Positions 1 to 7,444 of a stretch of DNA of 64,000 nt are shown in pieces. The notes under the pieces are model-generated. The model saw only the letters and a program-made list of their open reading frames with translations. It was not told the DNA's origin and made no database searches. Every line of letters begins with the position of its first letter. Within the stretch, counting starts at the first letter, position 1. This DNA is from Lewinellaceae bacterium (lineage in GTDB: Bacteria; Bacteroidota; Bacteroidia; Chitinophagales; Saprospiraceae): NCBI GenBank assembly GCA_020636255.1, contig JACJYE010000010.1:62001-126000 (forward strand), given 5' to 3'. The translations under genes and the position numbers were made by a program.

Positions 1-1488
1 GTGCGTTATACGCCCCCGGCCGGTTTTACCGGCGTGGACTGGTTTACCTATTCCGTATGCCCGCCCAACACACCGGGCAATGTGGAAACCGCAACGGTAT
101 ACGTCTTTGTGAGCAGCTACGAGCCTTCGGCTTCGTCCTTTTATATGAGCACGCCCAAACGGACGCCTTTGGTCGTGGGATATAGCGTGCCCATCAGCCA
201 GTTCTCCTTTACAATAGAAGCACCGGCGGGCCTTGGGACGGTCACCTTTCTGGAGGGCAATGTGGACACGCTCATCAATGGCCAGCAGGTAACGGGTTAT
301 AACCTCATCCTTTACGTTCCCTACGATAACGTCGATAGCGGCACGGATGATTTCGAGTTGGAGTACTGCGTGCTGACCAACGGCAACTGCAGCTATACGA
401 AAACCGTGAAGGTGTACGTCGACATCCTGGACCTGGGCGACGGCTCCGGCCCCATGTGTTTTGACGATTGCGTATGGCCCGGCGACACCAACTTTGACGG
501 CGCCGTTAACATGGAGGACCTGCTTCCGCTTGGCCTCAATATGGGTGAAGTGGGGATACCGCGTTCTGAAGTCAACCTGAGCGTTTGGTACGGCCAGTAT
601 GGCGACAACTGGAACGACCCCTTCCAGCAGTCACCCATTGATATGAAACACCTGGACACCGACGGGGACAGCCTGATCACCGGCCTGGATACGCTGGCCA
701 TCAGCCAGTTTTACGGCAATACGCACTCCATGACCTCGGTGAAGATCCCGTTTTTCCAGTACCCGATCGTGCTGCAGGGCGATATTTTTGCCAGCCCCGG
801 CGACCTGGTGGAATTAGACATGCTTATGGGGTCTGAGGTTGATCCTGCGAAAAATATATATGGCTTCACCTTCCCCTTCCAATACGACCCGGGAGCAGTT
901 GTTCCAGGAAGTGTTCTCATCAACTTCTCGAGTGGCAGTTGGCTGGCCTATAACTCGCCAATGCTGCAGATGACGAAGAACAACCAGGAAGGCCTTGTGG
1001 ATGTGGGCTTTTCCCGTACCAACGGCATTTCCGCCAGCGGGCATGGAGAGGTAGGAGCCGTAAGTTTTATTATTTCGGATGACCTGGATGGCTTCCGCCC
1101 TGGGCCCGAAGGCTTGCTGGCCACTGTCGGCGGCGGTATGGGCACGGTGATGAACGGCAGCGGGTTGACGTACGGTGTGAAGATCCCGGAATACACCATC
1201 CATATTGTCCCGAGGGAGACGGTTGCCGACCCCGTTTCTGACCCCAGCCTGCTTAAGGTGTACCCGAACCCCTCCAACCTCGGTTTCATCAACCTACACC
1301 TGAATGGCGGCCAGGAGTTCGAACGTGCTATGGTCTATAGCCTTGACGGGCGCCTGCTTTACGATACCGGTAAGGTGCTGGCCCATCGCATGCAGTTGCC
1401 GGTAAACCAGCTCAAAGACGGCATGTACTTCCTGAGCGTGTACACACCTGCGGGAGTGATCAACAAGAAATTCGAAGTGATCCGATAA
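1..1488 (+). CDS. T9SS type A sorting domain protein with dockerin-like and cohesin-like regions, 5' truncated
   Basis: The reading frame is open at the first base, so this is the C-terminal 495 residues of a larger secreted protein. The GTG at base 1 falls inside a cadherin/Ig-like repeat (YTPPAGFTGVDWFTY) and is not a start. Around residues 160-240 are two calcium-loop repeats, DTNFDGAVNMED and DTDGDSLITGLD, in dockerin type I style. Residues about 255-380 resemble a cohesin-type beta sandwich (YGFTFPFQYDP, then VDVGFSRTNG). The end, from about residue 418, is a typical type A T9SS sorting domain (KVYPNPSN, then LKDGMYFLSVYT), which directs export and surface attachment or release. The substrate or partner is unknown. 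The family calls for the dockerin and cohesin parts are by motif only. Confidence 0.85.
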   Translation: MRYTPPAGFTGVDWFTYSVCPPNTPGNVETATVYVFVSSYEPSASSFYMSTPKRTPLVVGYSVPISQFSFTIEAPAGLGTVTFLEGNVDTLINGQQVTGYNLILYVPYDNVDSGTDDFELEYCVLTNGNCSYTKTVKVYVDILDLGDGSGPMCFDDCVWPGDTNFDGAVNMEDLLPLGLNMGEVGIPRSEVNLSVWYGQYGDNWNDPFQQSPIDMKHLDTDGDSLITGLDTLAISQFYGNTHSMTSVKIPFFQYPIVLQGDIFASPGDLVELDMLMGSEVDPAKNIYGFTFPFQYDPGAVVPGSVLINFSSGSWLAYNSPMLQMTKNNQEGLVDVGFSRTNGISASGHGEVGAVSFIISDDLDGFRPGPEGLLATVGGGMGTVMNGSGLTYGVKIPEYTIHIVPRETVADPVSDPSLLKVYPNPSNLGFINLHLNGGQEFERAMVYSLDGRLLYDTGKVLAHRMQLPVNQLKDGMYFLSVYTPAGVINKKFEVIR

Positions 1489-1496
1489 AGAAAAAA

Positions 1497-1520
1497 CGGG
1501 CTGCTGAAAGGGGCAGCCCG
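1497..1520 (+). terminator. Hairpin after the first T9SS gene
   Basis: An 8-base perfect stem (CGGGCTGC paired with GCAGCCCG, loop of 8) starts 8 bases after the stop codon. There is no T-run after it on the + strand. The A-rich stretch before it would give a T-run only on the - strand. It may be a weak or factor-assisted terminator. Confidence 0.4.
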
Positions 1521-1556
1521 CTGCTTTGAACTCAAATAAATGTAAAAAAATTTCTT

Positions 1557-1580
1557 ATATTACTGAATATTCAGTAATAT
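1557..1580. promoter_or_regulatory. 24-base perfect palindrome, putative operator
   Basis: ATATTACTGAAT is followed directly by its exact reverse complement, giving a gapless 24-base palindrome. Perfect dyads with a TGAATATTCA core are typical of operators bound by TetR-type or other dimeric regulators. It lies just upstream of the degenerate -7-like sequence GTTATTTG (1582-1589), which could drive the first small-RNA-like unit. No TetR gene is visible in the window. Confidence 0.4.
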
Positions 1581-1634
1581 TGTTATTTGAAAATTCGTTC
1601 CTTTTTTGAAACAGACATTCATTGCTTTTTAATA

Positions 1635-1692
1635 TTCGTGGAATTATAATCATTGCTAGTGAGTCGCACATACGTTGTGCGGCTTTTTTTTT
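1635..1692 (+). ncRNA. Small-RNA-like unit 1 with intrinsic terminator
   Basis: TTCGTGGAATTATAAT (1635-1650) is a variant of the box found in units 2 and 3. It is followed by GTGAGTCG and a hairpin (GTCGCACA with TGTGCGGC, loop of about 5) and nine Ts, a textbook intrinsic terminator at 1663-1692. No ORF is present. The 5' end of any transcript is not clear. It may begin near 1595, after the palindrome. Confidence 0.4.
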
Positions 1693-1831
1693 GCCCGAAG
1701 ACTATGTAATTTTCACTTGTTTAAATATTTTATAAAAAATTAAATTTGTAATCTCCTTCCGGTAAATTTTTTACGGCATTTCTATTTTAAAAGCTCGATT
1801 TTGGTTTTTTTCACAAAGCTCGATTTTTGTC

Positions 1832-1863
1832 TTTGTTTTTCCTGGACAATAGTTGAATATTTG
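1832..1863 (+). promoter_or_regulatory. Bacteroidota-type promoter for small-RNA-like unit 2
   Basis: TTTG at 1832-1835, a 20-base spacer and AATATTTG at 1856-1863 match the Bacteroidota TTTG / TAnnTTTG promoter with one mismatch. The predicted start is near 1870. Confidence 0.45.
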
Positions 1864-1870
1864 TACTGTG

Positions 1871-1999
1871 ATAGAAAGGTAAGTGCAGCATGAGAGCGGT
1901 GAGCAAAAGGGCTCGCCCACCTTGAAAAGGATATGTTCATGGGATTATAATTTGTTAGTAGTGAGTCGTCCGTTCTAACCGGACGGCTTACTATTTTTT
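1871..1999 (+). ncRNA. Small-RNA-like unit 2
   Basis: A segment of about 129 nt lies between a good promoter and a good terminator with no ORF of useful size. It contains a hairpin (GGTGAGC with GCTCGCC, loop AAAAGG, near 1910-1930) and the box TTCATGGGATTATAAT (1936-1951). It ends with a 12-base stem with two mismatches, GTGAGTCGTCCG against CGGACGGCTTAC, and a T-run (1961-1999). A 24-base stretch starting at 1929 is repeated exactly at 2101 in unit 3. I do not recognise the family. Confidence 0.45.
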
Positions 2000-2100
2000 C
2001 AAAGCCGATCCCTGATAAATACTAAGTTGTAGTTAGCTGTGATGAATGCTAAGAAGTAGAGAGAACAGGGCTACCGCACAACTCCACTTGTTTTCATTTT

Positions 2101-2164
2101 GGATATGTTCATGGGATTATAATTATTGTACAAGGCCGTCGCTATCAAGTGCGGCCTTTTTTTA
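2101..2164 (+). ncRNA. Small-RNA-like unit 3
   Basis: The 24 bases at 2101-2124 are identical to 1929-1952. A hairpin follows (AAGGCCG with CGGCCTT, 2132-2158), ending in a T-run. The upstream 100 bases carry no clear -7 box, so the unit may be transcribed with unit 2 by read-through or from a poor promoter. Confidence 0.4.
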
Positions 2165-2184
2165 TTTCCCTGTTTACATGTGTT

Positions 2185-2237
2185 AGAGCTTGTTTGGAGG
2201 CCTTTGCAGCTCGAAGGGTGGCCTCCAAACAAGCTCT
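2185..2237. repeat. GAGCTTGTTTGGAGG palindromic repeat, copy 1
   Basis: Two 18-base arms (2185-2202 and 2220-2237) are perfect inverted copies separated by 17 bases containing TTTGCAGCTC. The right arm reaches the stop codon of rarA (TTA at 2237-2239). Related copies occur near 5415, 22353, 37974 and 43267. Confidence 0.85.
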
Positions 2238-3511
2238 TAGTATTTATACTTGTCTTCCCACCATTGTCGGAGTTGCAGCCGCACTTTTTCTTCCGCCCCG
2301 TTTTGCCTGGGTTTAAAAAGCGCCGTACCGCTTATTTCGTCCGGCAGGTATTCCTGTGAAGTAAAGCCGCCGGGGAAGTCGTGGGCATATTGGTAACCGG
2401 CGCCGTAGTTCAGTTCCTTCATCAGTTGGGTTGGCGCATTGCGGATGTGCAGGGGTACGGGCAGGTTGCCGGTGCGCCGTACGAGGGCCTGAGCTTCACT
2501 AATGGCCATATAGGCTGAATTGCTCTTCGGGGAAGTGGCCAGGTAAATGGCTGCCTGCGAAAGGATGATCCTGGCCTCGGGCAGCCCTACGGCCTGAGCG
2601 GCCTGGAAAGCAGTGGTGGCCATCAATAATGCGTTGGGGTTGGCCAGTCCGATATCTTCCGAAGCAGCGATGACCATCCTGCGGGCGATGAACTTGACGT
2701 CTTCTCCGCCCTCTATCATTCGGGCCAGCCAGTATACCGCGCCGTTGGGGTCGCTACCCCGTATCGACTTGATGAAGGCGGAGGCTATATCGTAGTGCTG
2801 TTCTCCGGTTTTGTCGTAACGTGTAATATTCTGCTGTACCCTTTGGGTTACCATTTCATTGTCTATCACCAGTTCTTCCGCTTCATCTCCGTAGTTGGAT
2901 ACCAGCTCCAGGATGTTGTAGAGCTTTCTGGCGTCCCCGCCGGAGTATTGCAGCATGGCCTCGTATTCCCTGATGGTGATCCTGCGGGTTTTCAAATACT
3001 CGTCCTTTTGCAGGGCCTGCTCTACCAGGAAGATAAGCCCGTCCTTGCTCAGTGGTTCCAGCACATAGACCTGGCAGCGGGAGAGCAGGGCGGGGATCAC
3101 CTCGAAGGAAGGGTTCTCCGTCGTAGCGCCGATAAGGGTGACCGTCCCCTCTTCTACGGCGCCCAAAAGAGAATCCTGTTGAGATTTGCTGAAGCGGTGG
3201 ATCTCGTCGATGAACAGGATGGGGTTGGGGCTATTGAAAAAGCGCTGGTTTTTAGCCTTATCAATGGCCTCCCGCACATCCTTTACACCTGAAGATACCG
3301 CCGATAGGGTCTGAAACGGGCGTTTCAGCTCATTGGCAATGATGCGGGCCAAGGTTGTTTTTCCTACACCCGGCGGGCCCCAGAGGATAAAGGATGGCAG
3401 CTTACCCGAGGTGATAGCCTGCCGCAGTATAGCACCCTGGCCCACCAGGTGCTCCTGGCCTACATAATCTTCGAGCCGTTGCGGCCTCATTCGTTCTGCT
3501 AATGGCCTCAT
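2237..3511 (-). CDS. rarA: Replication-associated recombination protein A (AAA+ ATPase)
   Basis: The 424-residue protein matches RarA/MgsA/WRNIP1 in length and order: an N-terminal AAA+ domain with Walker A GPPGVGKTT (residues 45-53) and Walker B LFIDEIH (about 99-105), a sensor region (GATTENPSFE), then the helical C-terminal clamp/tetramer domain (GAVYWLARMIEGGED, then NYGAGYQYAHDFPGGF). RarA acts at stalled replication forks and affects RecA loading. The start is ATG at 3511. Another ATG lies seven codons in. It is a single gene, with the palindromic repeat directly after its stop codon and no strong T-run terminator. Confidence 0.96.
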   Translation of the reverse strand: MRPLAERMRPQRLEDYVGQEHLVGQGAILRQAITSGKLPSFILWGPPGVGKTTLARIIANELKRPFQTLSAVSSGVKDVREAIDKAKNQRFFNSPNPILFIDEIHRFSKSQQDSLLGAVEEGTVTLIGATTENPSFEVIPALLSRCQVYVLEPLSKDGLIFLVEQALQKDEYLKTRRITIREYEAMLQYSGGDARKLYNILELVSNYGDEAEELVIDNEMVTQRVQQNITRYDKTGEQHYDIASAFIKSIRGSDPNGAVYWLARMIEGGEDVKFIARRMVIAASEDIGLANPNALLMATTAFQAAQAVGLPEARIILSQAAIYLATSPKSNSAYMAISEAQALVRRTGNLPVPLHIRNAPTQLMKELNYGAGYQYAHDFPGGFTSQEYLPDEISGTALFKPRQNGAEEKVRLQLRQWWEDKYKY

Positions 3512-3629
3512 GATTGGACTTTTTTTTAATAAAGGGCTGGCCGGAAGAAAATGCCTTCATCACCCAACCCCTGTACTTTTTTCTCCGTGAGGGTAAGTGA
3601 AAGTACTGAATAACTTAAAATCTCGTCTA

Positions 3630-5345
3630 ATGAAACCATTTCTCAACGTGCTTTTTTTTCTCTTCCTGGGCCTGATGGCCCAGGCCCAGCCGATCAACAT
3701 CACGATAAGCGGCACCCTGACGGATGCCAACGGGCAGCCCGTGCCGGGTATAGATATCCATATCTTCACCGATTCCCTGCCGGGCCTGGATTACTACAAC
3801 ACCGTTCAAACCGATGCGCAGGGAGATTATTCAGATAGCTTCACCGTAGCAGCCAACTTTACCCAGGGAGCGGTGTATGTGAGCTACAATTGCAACGGCC
3901 AGTATGTGTTGGCCACTACTTTCTGGTCGCCACCGCAGACGAACCTGATATTGAACCTGTCGTACTGCGAGGGCGTCAACCCTGTAGATACCCTTTGTAA
4001 TGCTACGGTATATATCCAATTCGATTCTGTAGGCACAGGAGTCGGGCTGACGGCCATTGCTTCCGGCGCGGTTCCTTTTGCGTACCATTGGAGCACCGGA
4101 GAAACCACGGCTTCTATCGTGCCGGGCGCTCCTGGCTTATATTCCGTGACGGTAACCGATGCGGAGGGCTGCGAAGCGCAGGCCAGTTATTATTGGAATA
4201 CCGTGATCGACACCTTCTGTTATGTCACCATTTACCCCATACAGGGCGGAAGCATGTTACAGGCTGATGCCAGCGGTACGCCGCCTTTCGCTTATTCCTG
4301 GTTGTCGGGCCAATCTTCGCCGGCCATTTTTATAAACGGGCCTGGCGAATACTGCGTCGTGGTGACGGATGCCACCGGGTGTGTATCCACGGCCTGTTAC
4401 ACGGTGCCCCCGGCCGAAAGTTACGGCATCAGCGGCACGGTGTATGAGCAGGACAGCAGTAACCTGAACAGCCTGTTGGGCTATGTATATCTCATTCAGT
4501 ACGACCCGGTAGAAGGGGCGCTTACCGCCATCGACACGACGGAGCTGGTACCCTTGCAGGGTGGCGCCTATTACACTTTCGGCGATGTGCCTGCTGGCGA
4601 TTACCTGGTCAAGGCGGCCCTGTCAGAGGATTCGCCGGGTTATGCTAATAACCTGCCCACTTATTACGGCAACGTGCTCTGGTGGGACGAGGCAACCACG
4701 ATCAGCATTCCTTACCCGGGGCAGCAATTTTTCCCCATCATTCTGTTGCCGGGTGACAATCCGGGCGGCCCCGGTTTTATCGGGGGCAGTGTCAGTGATG
4801 GCGCCAATTTCCAGCCCGGCCAGGTCGACTACCGGGATGGAGACCCCATCTCCGGCGTATCCGTGATCCTGCTGGATGAATTCGGCCAGCCGGTGGGTTA
4901 TGACTATACGGATGAGGCAGGCTCATTCGCTTTCCCAAATCTGGAGTGGGGCACCTATAAAGTCGTAGTGGAACTGCTGAATTATGAACAACAGTACTAT
5001 ATCGTCACGATCGGGCCGGACAACCCTTCGGAATCGGGGCTCCGGTTTGAGGTTACCGAAGAAGGAGTCGTTGGCGCCAAAACGCCTGTCGTTGAGCAGA
5101 GCATCACGGTATACCCCGTTCCGGCAGGTGAGAACATTCAGCTGGCGTTCACGTCTGAGGTTTCCGGGCCGGCCTTGTTCCTGGTTGCTGATTACTCGGG
5201 CCGTATCCTGCTGCATCAACAGGCCACTTTGCAGGTAGGCCTGCAAAATGTAGCGATCAACCTGAGCGGGCTTCCTGCAGGTGTGTATACGGTCGTCGCC
5301 AGAGCGGAAAAGCAGCTGTTGACGCGCCGGTTTGTAAAAAGGTAA
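3630..5345 (+). CDS. T9SS-exported protein with SprB-like repeats
   Basis: ATG at 3630 is preferred over the in-frame GTG at 3597 because it opens a signal peptide (MKPFLNVLFFLFLGLMAQAQ). The 571-residue product has a carboxypeptidase-regulatory-like beta domain (about 22-85). Two SprB-type repeats (about 125-255) each end in VTDA.GC (VTVTDAEGCEAQ and VVVTDATGCVST). A third beta domain (about 265-360) and an SdrD-B-like domain (about 390-475) follow. It ends in a type A sorting domain (ITVYPVPAGENIQL, then LSGLPAGVYTVVAR). It is probably a secreted or surface-anchored protein. Its ligand is unknown. Confidence 0.9.
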   Translation: MKPFLNVLFFLFLGLMAQAQPINITISGTLTDANGQPVPGIDIHIFTDSLPGLDYYNTVQTDAQGDYSDSFTVAANFTQGAVYVSYNCNGQYVLATTFWSPPQTNLILNLSYCEGVNPVDTLCNATVYIQFDSVGTGVGLTAIASGAVPFAYHWSTGETTASIVPGAPGLYSVTVTDAEGCEAQASYYWNTVIDTFCYVTIYPIQGGSMLQADASGTPPFAYSWLSGQSSPAIFINGPGEYCVVVTDATGCVSTACYTVPPAESYGISGTVYEQDSSNLNSLLGYVYLIQYDPVEGALTAIDTTELVPLQGGAYYTFGDVPAGDYLVKAALSEDSPGYANNLPTYYGNVLWWDEATTISIPYPGQQFFPIILLPGDNPGGPGFIGGSVSDGANFQPGQVDYRDGDPISGVSVILLDEFGQPVGYDYTDEAGSFAFPNLEWGTYKVVVELLNYEQQYYIVTIGPDNPSESGLRFEVTEEGVVGAKTPVVEQSITVYPVPAGENIQLAFTSEVSGPALFLVADYSGRILLHQQATLQVGLQNVAINLSGLPAGVYTVVARAEKQLLTRRFVKR

Positions 5346-5367
5346 AATAAAGCAGCATGTAACCGAA

Positions 5368-5412
5368 GAGAATGAGGGGCAGCCCGAAAGGTTGCAACCC
5401 TCATTCTCCTTG
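5368..5412 (+). terminator. Terminator hairpin after the SprB-like gene
   Basis: An 11-base perfect stem, GAGAATGAGGG (5368-5378) with CCCTCATTCTC (5398-5408), is followed by CTTGTT. The short T stretch makes it moderate rather than strong. It sits 23 bases after the stop codon. Confidence 0.6.
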
Positions 5413-5414
5413 TT

Positions 5415-5470
5415 AGAGCTTGTTTGGAGGCTAGCTTTTGCAGCTCAAATTCGGCCTTCAAACGAGCTCT
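5415..5470. repeat. GAGCTTGTTTGGAGG palindromic repeat, copy 2
   Basis: The arms at 5415-5432 and 5453-5470 pair with three mismatches, all transitions that a G-U pair would tolerate on one strand. The loop keeps TTTTGCAGCTC. It lies between the T9SS gene and the sigma-factor promoter. Confidence 0.75.
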
Positions 5471-5485
5471 TCGGTTAAGGAGTTG

Positions 5486-5493
5486 TATTTTTG
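5486..5493 (+). promoter_or_regulatory. -7 box of the sigma-factor operon
   Basis: TATTTTTG matches TAnnTTTG exactly. No convincing -33 TTG is seen, as the palindromic repeat occupies that position. Transcription would start near 5500, which excludes the in-frame TTG at 5491 as start codon. Confidence 0.5.
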
Positions 5494-5526
5494 GCGTTAT
5501 TACCGCCTGATCAGAAGAACCTGGCC

Positions 5527-6090
5527 TTGGACATTAACCCGAAACTGCTGGAAGACTGTACTAAAGGGAGCCGTAAAGCCCAGTATGCGCTTTACAAGCA
5601 CTGCTTTCCTATTCTGGTAGGGGTATGCAGGCGGTATCGCAGGGAGGAAGACGAAGTTATGGCCATGATGAACGAAGGTTTTCTCAAAATACTGGATAAC
5701 CTGGCGAAGTACCGCCGTGATGTACCCTTTGACGCCTGGATACGGCGGGTGATGATCAATGTGCTGATCGATGATTTTCGGAAGAACAAGCATATCAGGG
5801 AGCTGGTCGAGCATACGGATTTTTCCGAAGTTCAATTTACTGAGGATGCCTTTGACATGAATGAAGCAGATAAACAATTCGATGTCGAACAATTGGAGTC
5901 TTTTATTCTGGAACTACCGCCCGTGAGCCGTAAAGTGTTTAACCTGTTTGCCATCGACGGCTATTCTCACAGGGAAATCGGGGATATGCTGAACATAAGC
6001 GAAGGGACATCCAAATGGCACTTATCTTTTTCGAGGAAGAAACTTATTGAGATCATGCAAAGATCCCTGAATTCCTCCCGGGTGGTCTAA
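5527..6090 (+). CDS. RNA polymerase sigma-70 family (ECF-type) factor
   Basis: About 187 residues with sigma region 2 (about 15-90: ALYKHCFPILVGVCRRY, then FDAWIRRVMINVLIDDFRK) and region 4 (about 130-180: LPPVSRKVFNLFAIDGYSH, then MLNISEGTSKWHLS), the helix-turn-helix that reads the -35 element. The frame is open from TTG 5491, but the -7 box at 5486-5493 makes TTG 5527 the better start, giving the usual MDINPKLLEDC opening. There is no ATG near the N-terminus. It is the first gene of an operon with an anchored barrel-like protein and a PKD lipoprotein, so it probably answers an envelope signal. It is not next to a FecR or RseA-type anti-sigma gene. Confidence 0.92.
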   Translation: MDINPKLLEDCTKGSRKAQYALYKHCFPILVGVCRRYRREEDEVMAMMNEGFLKILDNLAKYRRDVPFDAWIRRVMINVLIDDFRKNKHIRELVEHTDFSEVQFTEDAFDMNEADKQFDVEQLESFILELPPVSRKVFNLFAIDGYSHREIGDMLNISEGTSKWHLSFSRKKLIEIMQRSLNSSRVV

Positions 6091-6121
6091 TGGAGGTAAT
6101 ACACTCAGAAAACTATTGGGC

Positions 6122-7444
6122 ATGAGCCGGATTGATCAATTTTTTAGGGAGAAGATGGAAGAACGCGGCTTTGCGTTCGACCCGGGCTATTGGGAACAAG
6201 CAGAGCGCCTGATAGCCGCCCGGGAGAAGCGCCGGAGAAGAAAGCTGCTTATATGGTGGTTCTTCGGCAGCCTGTTCCTGTTGACAGGAGTTGGCCTTGG
6301 CAGCTTGTTCCTATTCCAACACGGAGAGAGGGTAGCCCCTTCTGTTGAAAAGGAATCAGGCATTCATGCAGGGGAGCGTAGCCCTTCCATGCGGCCTTCT
6401 GCCGATGGGCCCGGCGCCGCGAATGTGCCAACCGTTGATTCGCCTTCCATAGAGCCTGTGGTTCCATCAGCTCCGCCTGTTGTGCCAGGCATAGGCCCTA
6501 AAGCGGGAACCCCTGGCTCGGAGCCTGCACGGAGCTATTCTCCTGATGTAGATACCGATCCTGTTTTGTCGTTGCCGGCCAGGCCAGGCCAGCCGGTAGC
6601 AGCTGTCCCGGAACACTCGGGGCCTCCTTCGGTGCCAAAGCAACGAGAACAGCCGGCTGTTTTGGGCAACGATGAGCAATTCGCTGACACAGGATCTTTC
6701 ATTTCAGCACCTTTCCCCTTTACTTTGGAAGAGTTGAGCGCCATCGCGATCCCGCAACTGGATGTGGAAGCTCGCCCACTTCCCGGCGGGCAATTTACAG
6801 CTCCTGATCTCGCCCATATCCGGCCGCAAAAGGTACTGCGCTGGGAAGCTTATACTTCGGGCGCTTTGTATCCGGGGCAGGGCAACAAACAGGCGGGTTG
6901 GCTTGGCGGATTATCCGTATCCTACCCGCTCGACGAGCGCTGGCGCCTGCATGCAGGCCTGCAGTACCGCCAACGTATAGGTACCTTCCAGGCTTTGGAT
7001 ATAAGTGAGCGGTGGGTTTACCAATTCGGGGTCAGCATAGAGCGGTATACGCTGGCGCCCGACAAGCTCCACTACGTAGAGCTTCCGCTGGGGCTGTTGT
7101 ACACCGTCCATAAACATGAACTGTCAGCCGGGCTTAGCTGGAATTACCTCGCCGGCGTGCAGGGCAGCCTGCGGTCTACCCGGAAACCGGAATCCAGCCT
7201 GGCCTATACTCCTGAGCGCCAGGAAGAGAGCGGATGGCTGGAAGAAACCGGGTTTAGAAAGCATGGGTTCAGCATTTTGGCCGCTTATCATTACAGTATA
7301 TGGGGCAAGCTGAAGGCAGGAGCCAGCCTCCAGTACACACCTGGTGGCATACTAAGCCGCGCCGGCCAGGAACCCTCTGTATCACAACCCTTAAAGGAAT
7401 CCGGGCCCTTACTGTTAGGCCTGGGCATAAAATTCGGCTTATGA
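6122..7444 (+). CDS. Inner-membrane-anchored protein with proline-rich linker and barrel-like C-terminus
   Basis: ATG at 6122 is preferred to the TTG at 6116. The 440 residues comprise a short charged N-terminus (SRIDQFFREKMEERGFAFDP), a basic stretch EKRRRRK and one membrane helix (about 41-65). A proline-rich linker of about 130 residues follows (for example PVVPSAPPVVPGIGPKAG). The C-terminal 200 residues alternate hydrophobic and aromatic positions like PorT-type barrel strands and end in LLLGLGIKFGL. The cytoplasmic N-terminus and single helix look like a sigma-factor tether, and its gene lies 31 bases after the sigma gene. Its stop overlaps the next start (ATGA). I infer an anti-sigma or sensor role. 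No known anti-sigma domain is visible. Confidence 0.75.
   Translation: MSRIDQFFREKMEERGFAFDPGYWEQAERLIAAREKRRRRKLLIWWFFGSLFLLTGVGLGSLFLFQHGERVAPSVEKESGIHAGERSPSMRPSADGPGAANVPTVDSPSIEPVVPSAPPVVPGIGPKAGTPGSEPARSYSPDVDTDPVLSLPARPGQPVAAVPEHSGPPSVPKQREQPAVLGNDEQFADTGSFISAPFPFTLEELSAIAIPQLDVEARPLPGGQFTAPDLAHIRPQKVLRWEAYTSGALYPGQGNKQAGWLGGLSVSYPLDERWRLHAGLQYRQRIGTFQALDISERWVYQFGVSIERYTLAPDKLHYVELPLGLLYTVHKHELSAGLSWNYLAGVQGSLRSTRKPESSLAYTPERQEESGWLEETGFRKHGFSILAAYHYSIWGKLKAGASLQYTPGGILSRAGQEPSVSQPLKESGPLLLGLGIKFGL

Noticed and set aside
1..3. GTG as start of the first gene
   Set aside because: It lies in the middle of a conserved Ig/cadherin-like repeat, and the frame is open at the window edge.
2185..2237. 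CRISPR repeat or insertion-sequence end
   Set aside because: The copies are kilobases apart with no regular spacers, and no transposase or cas gene is present.
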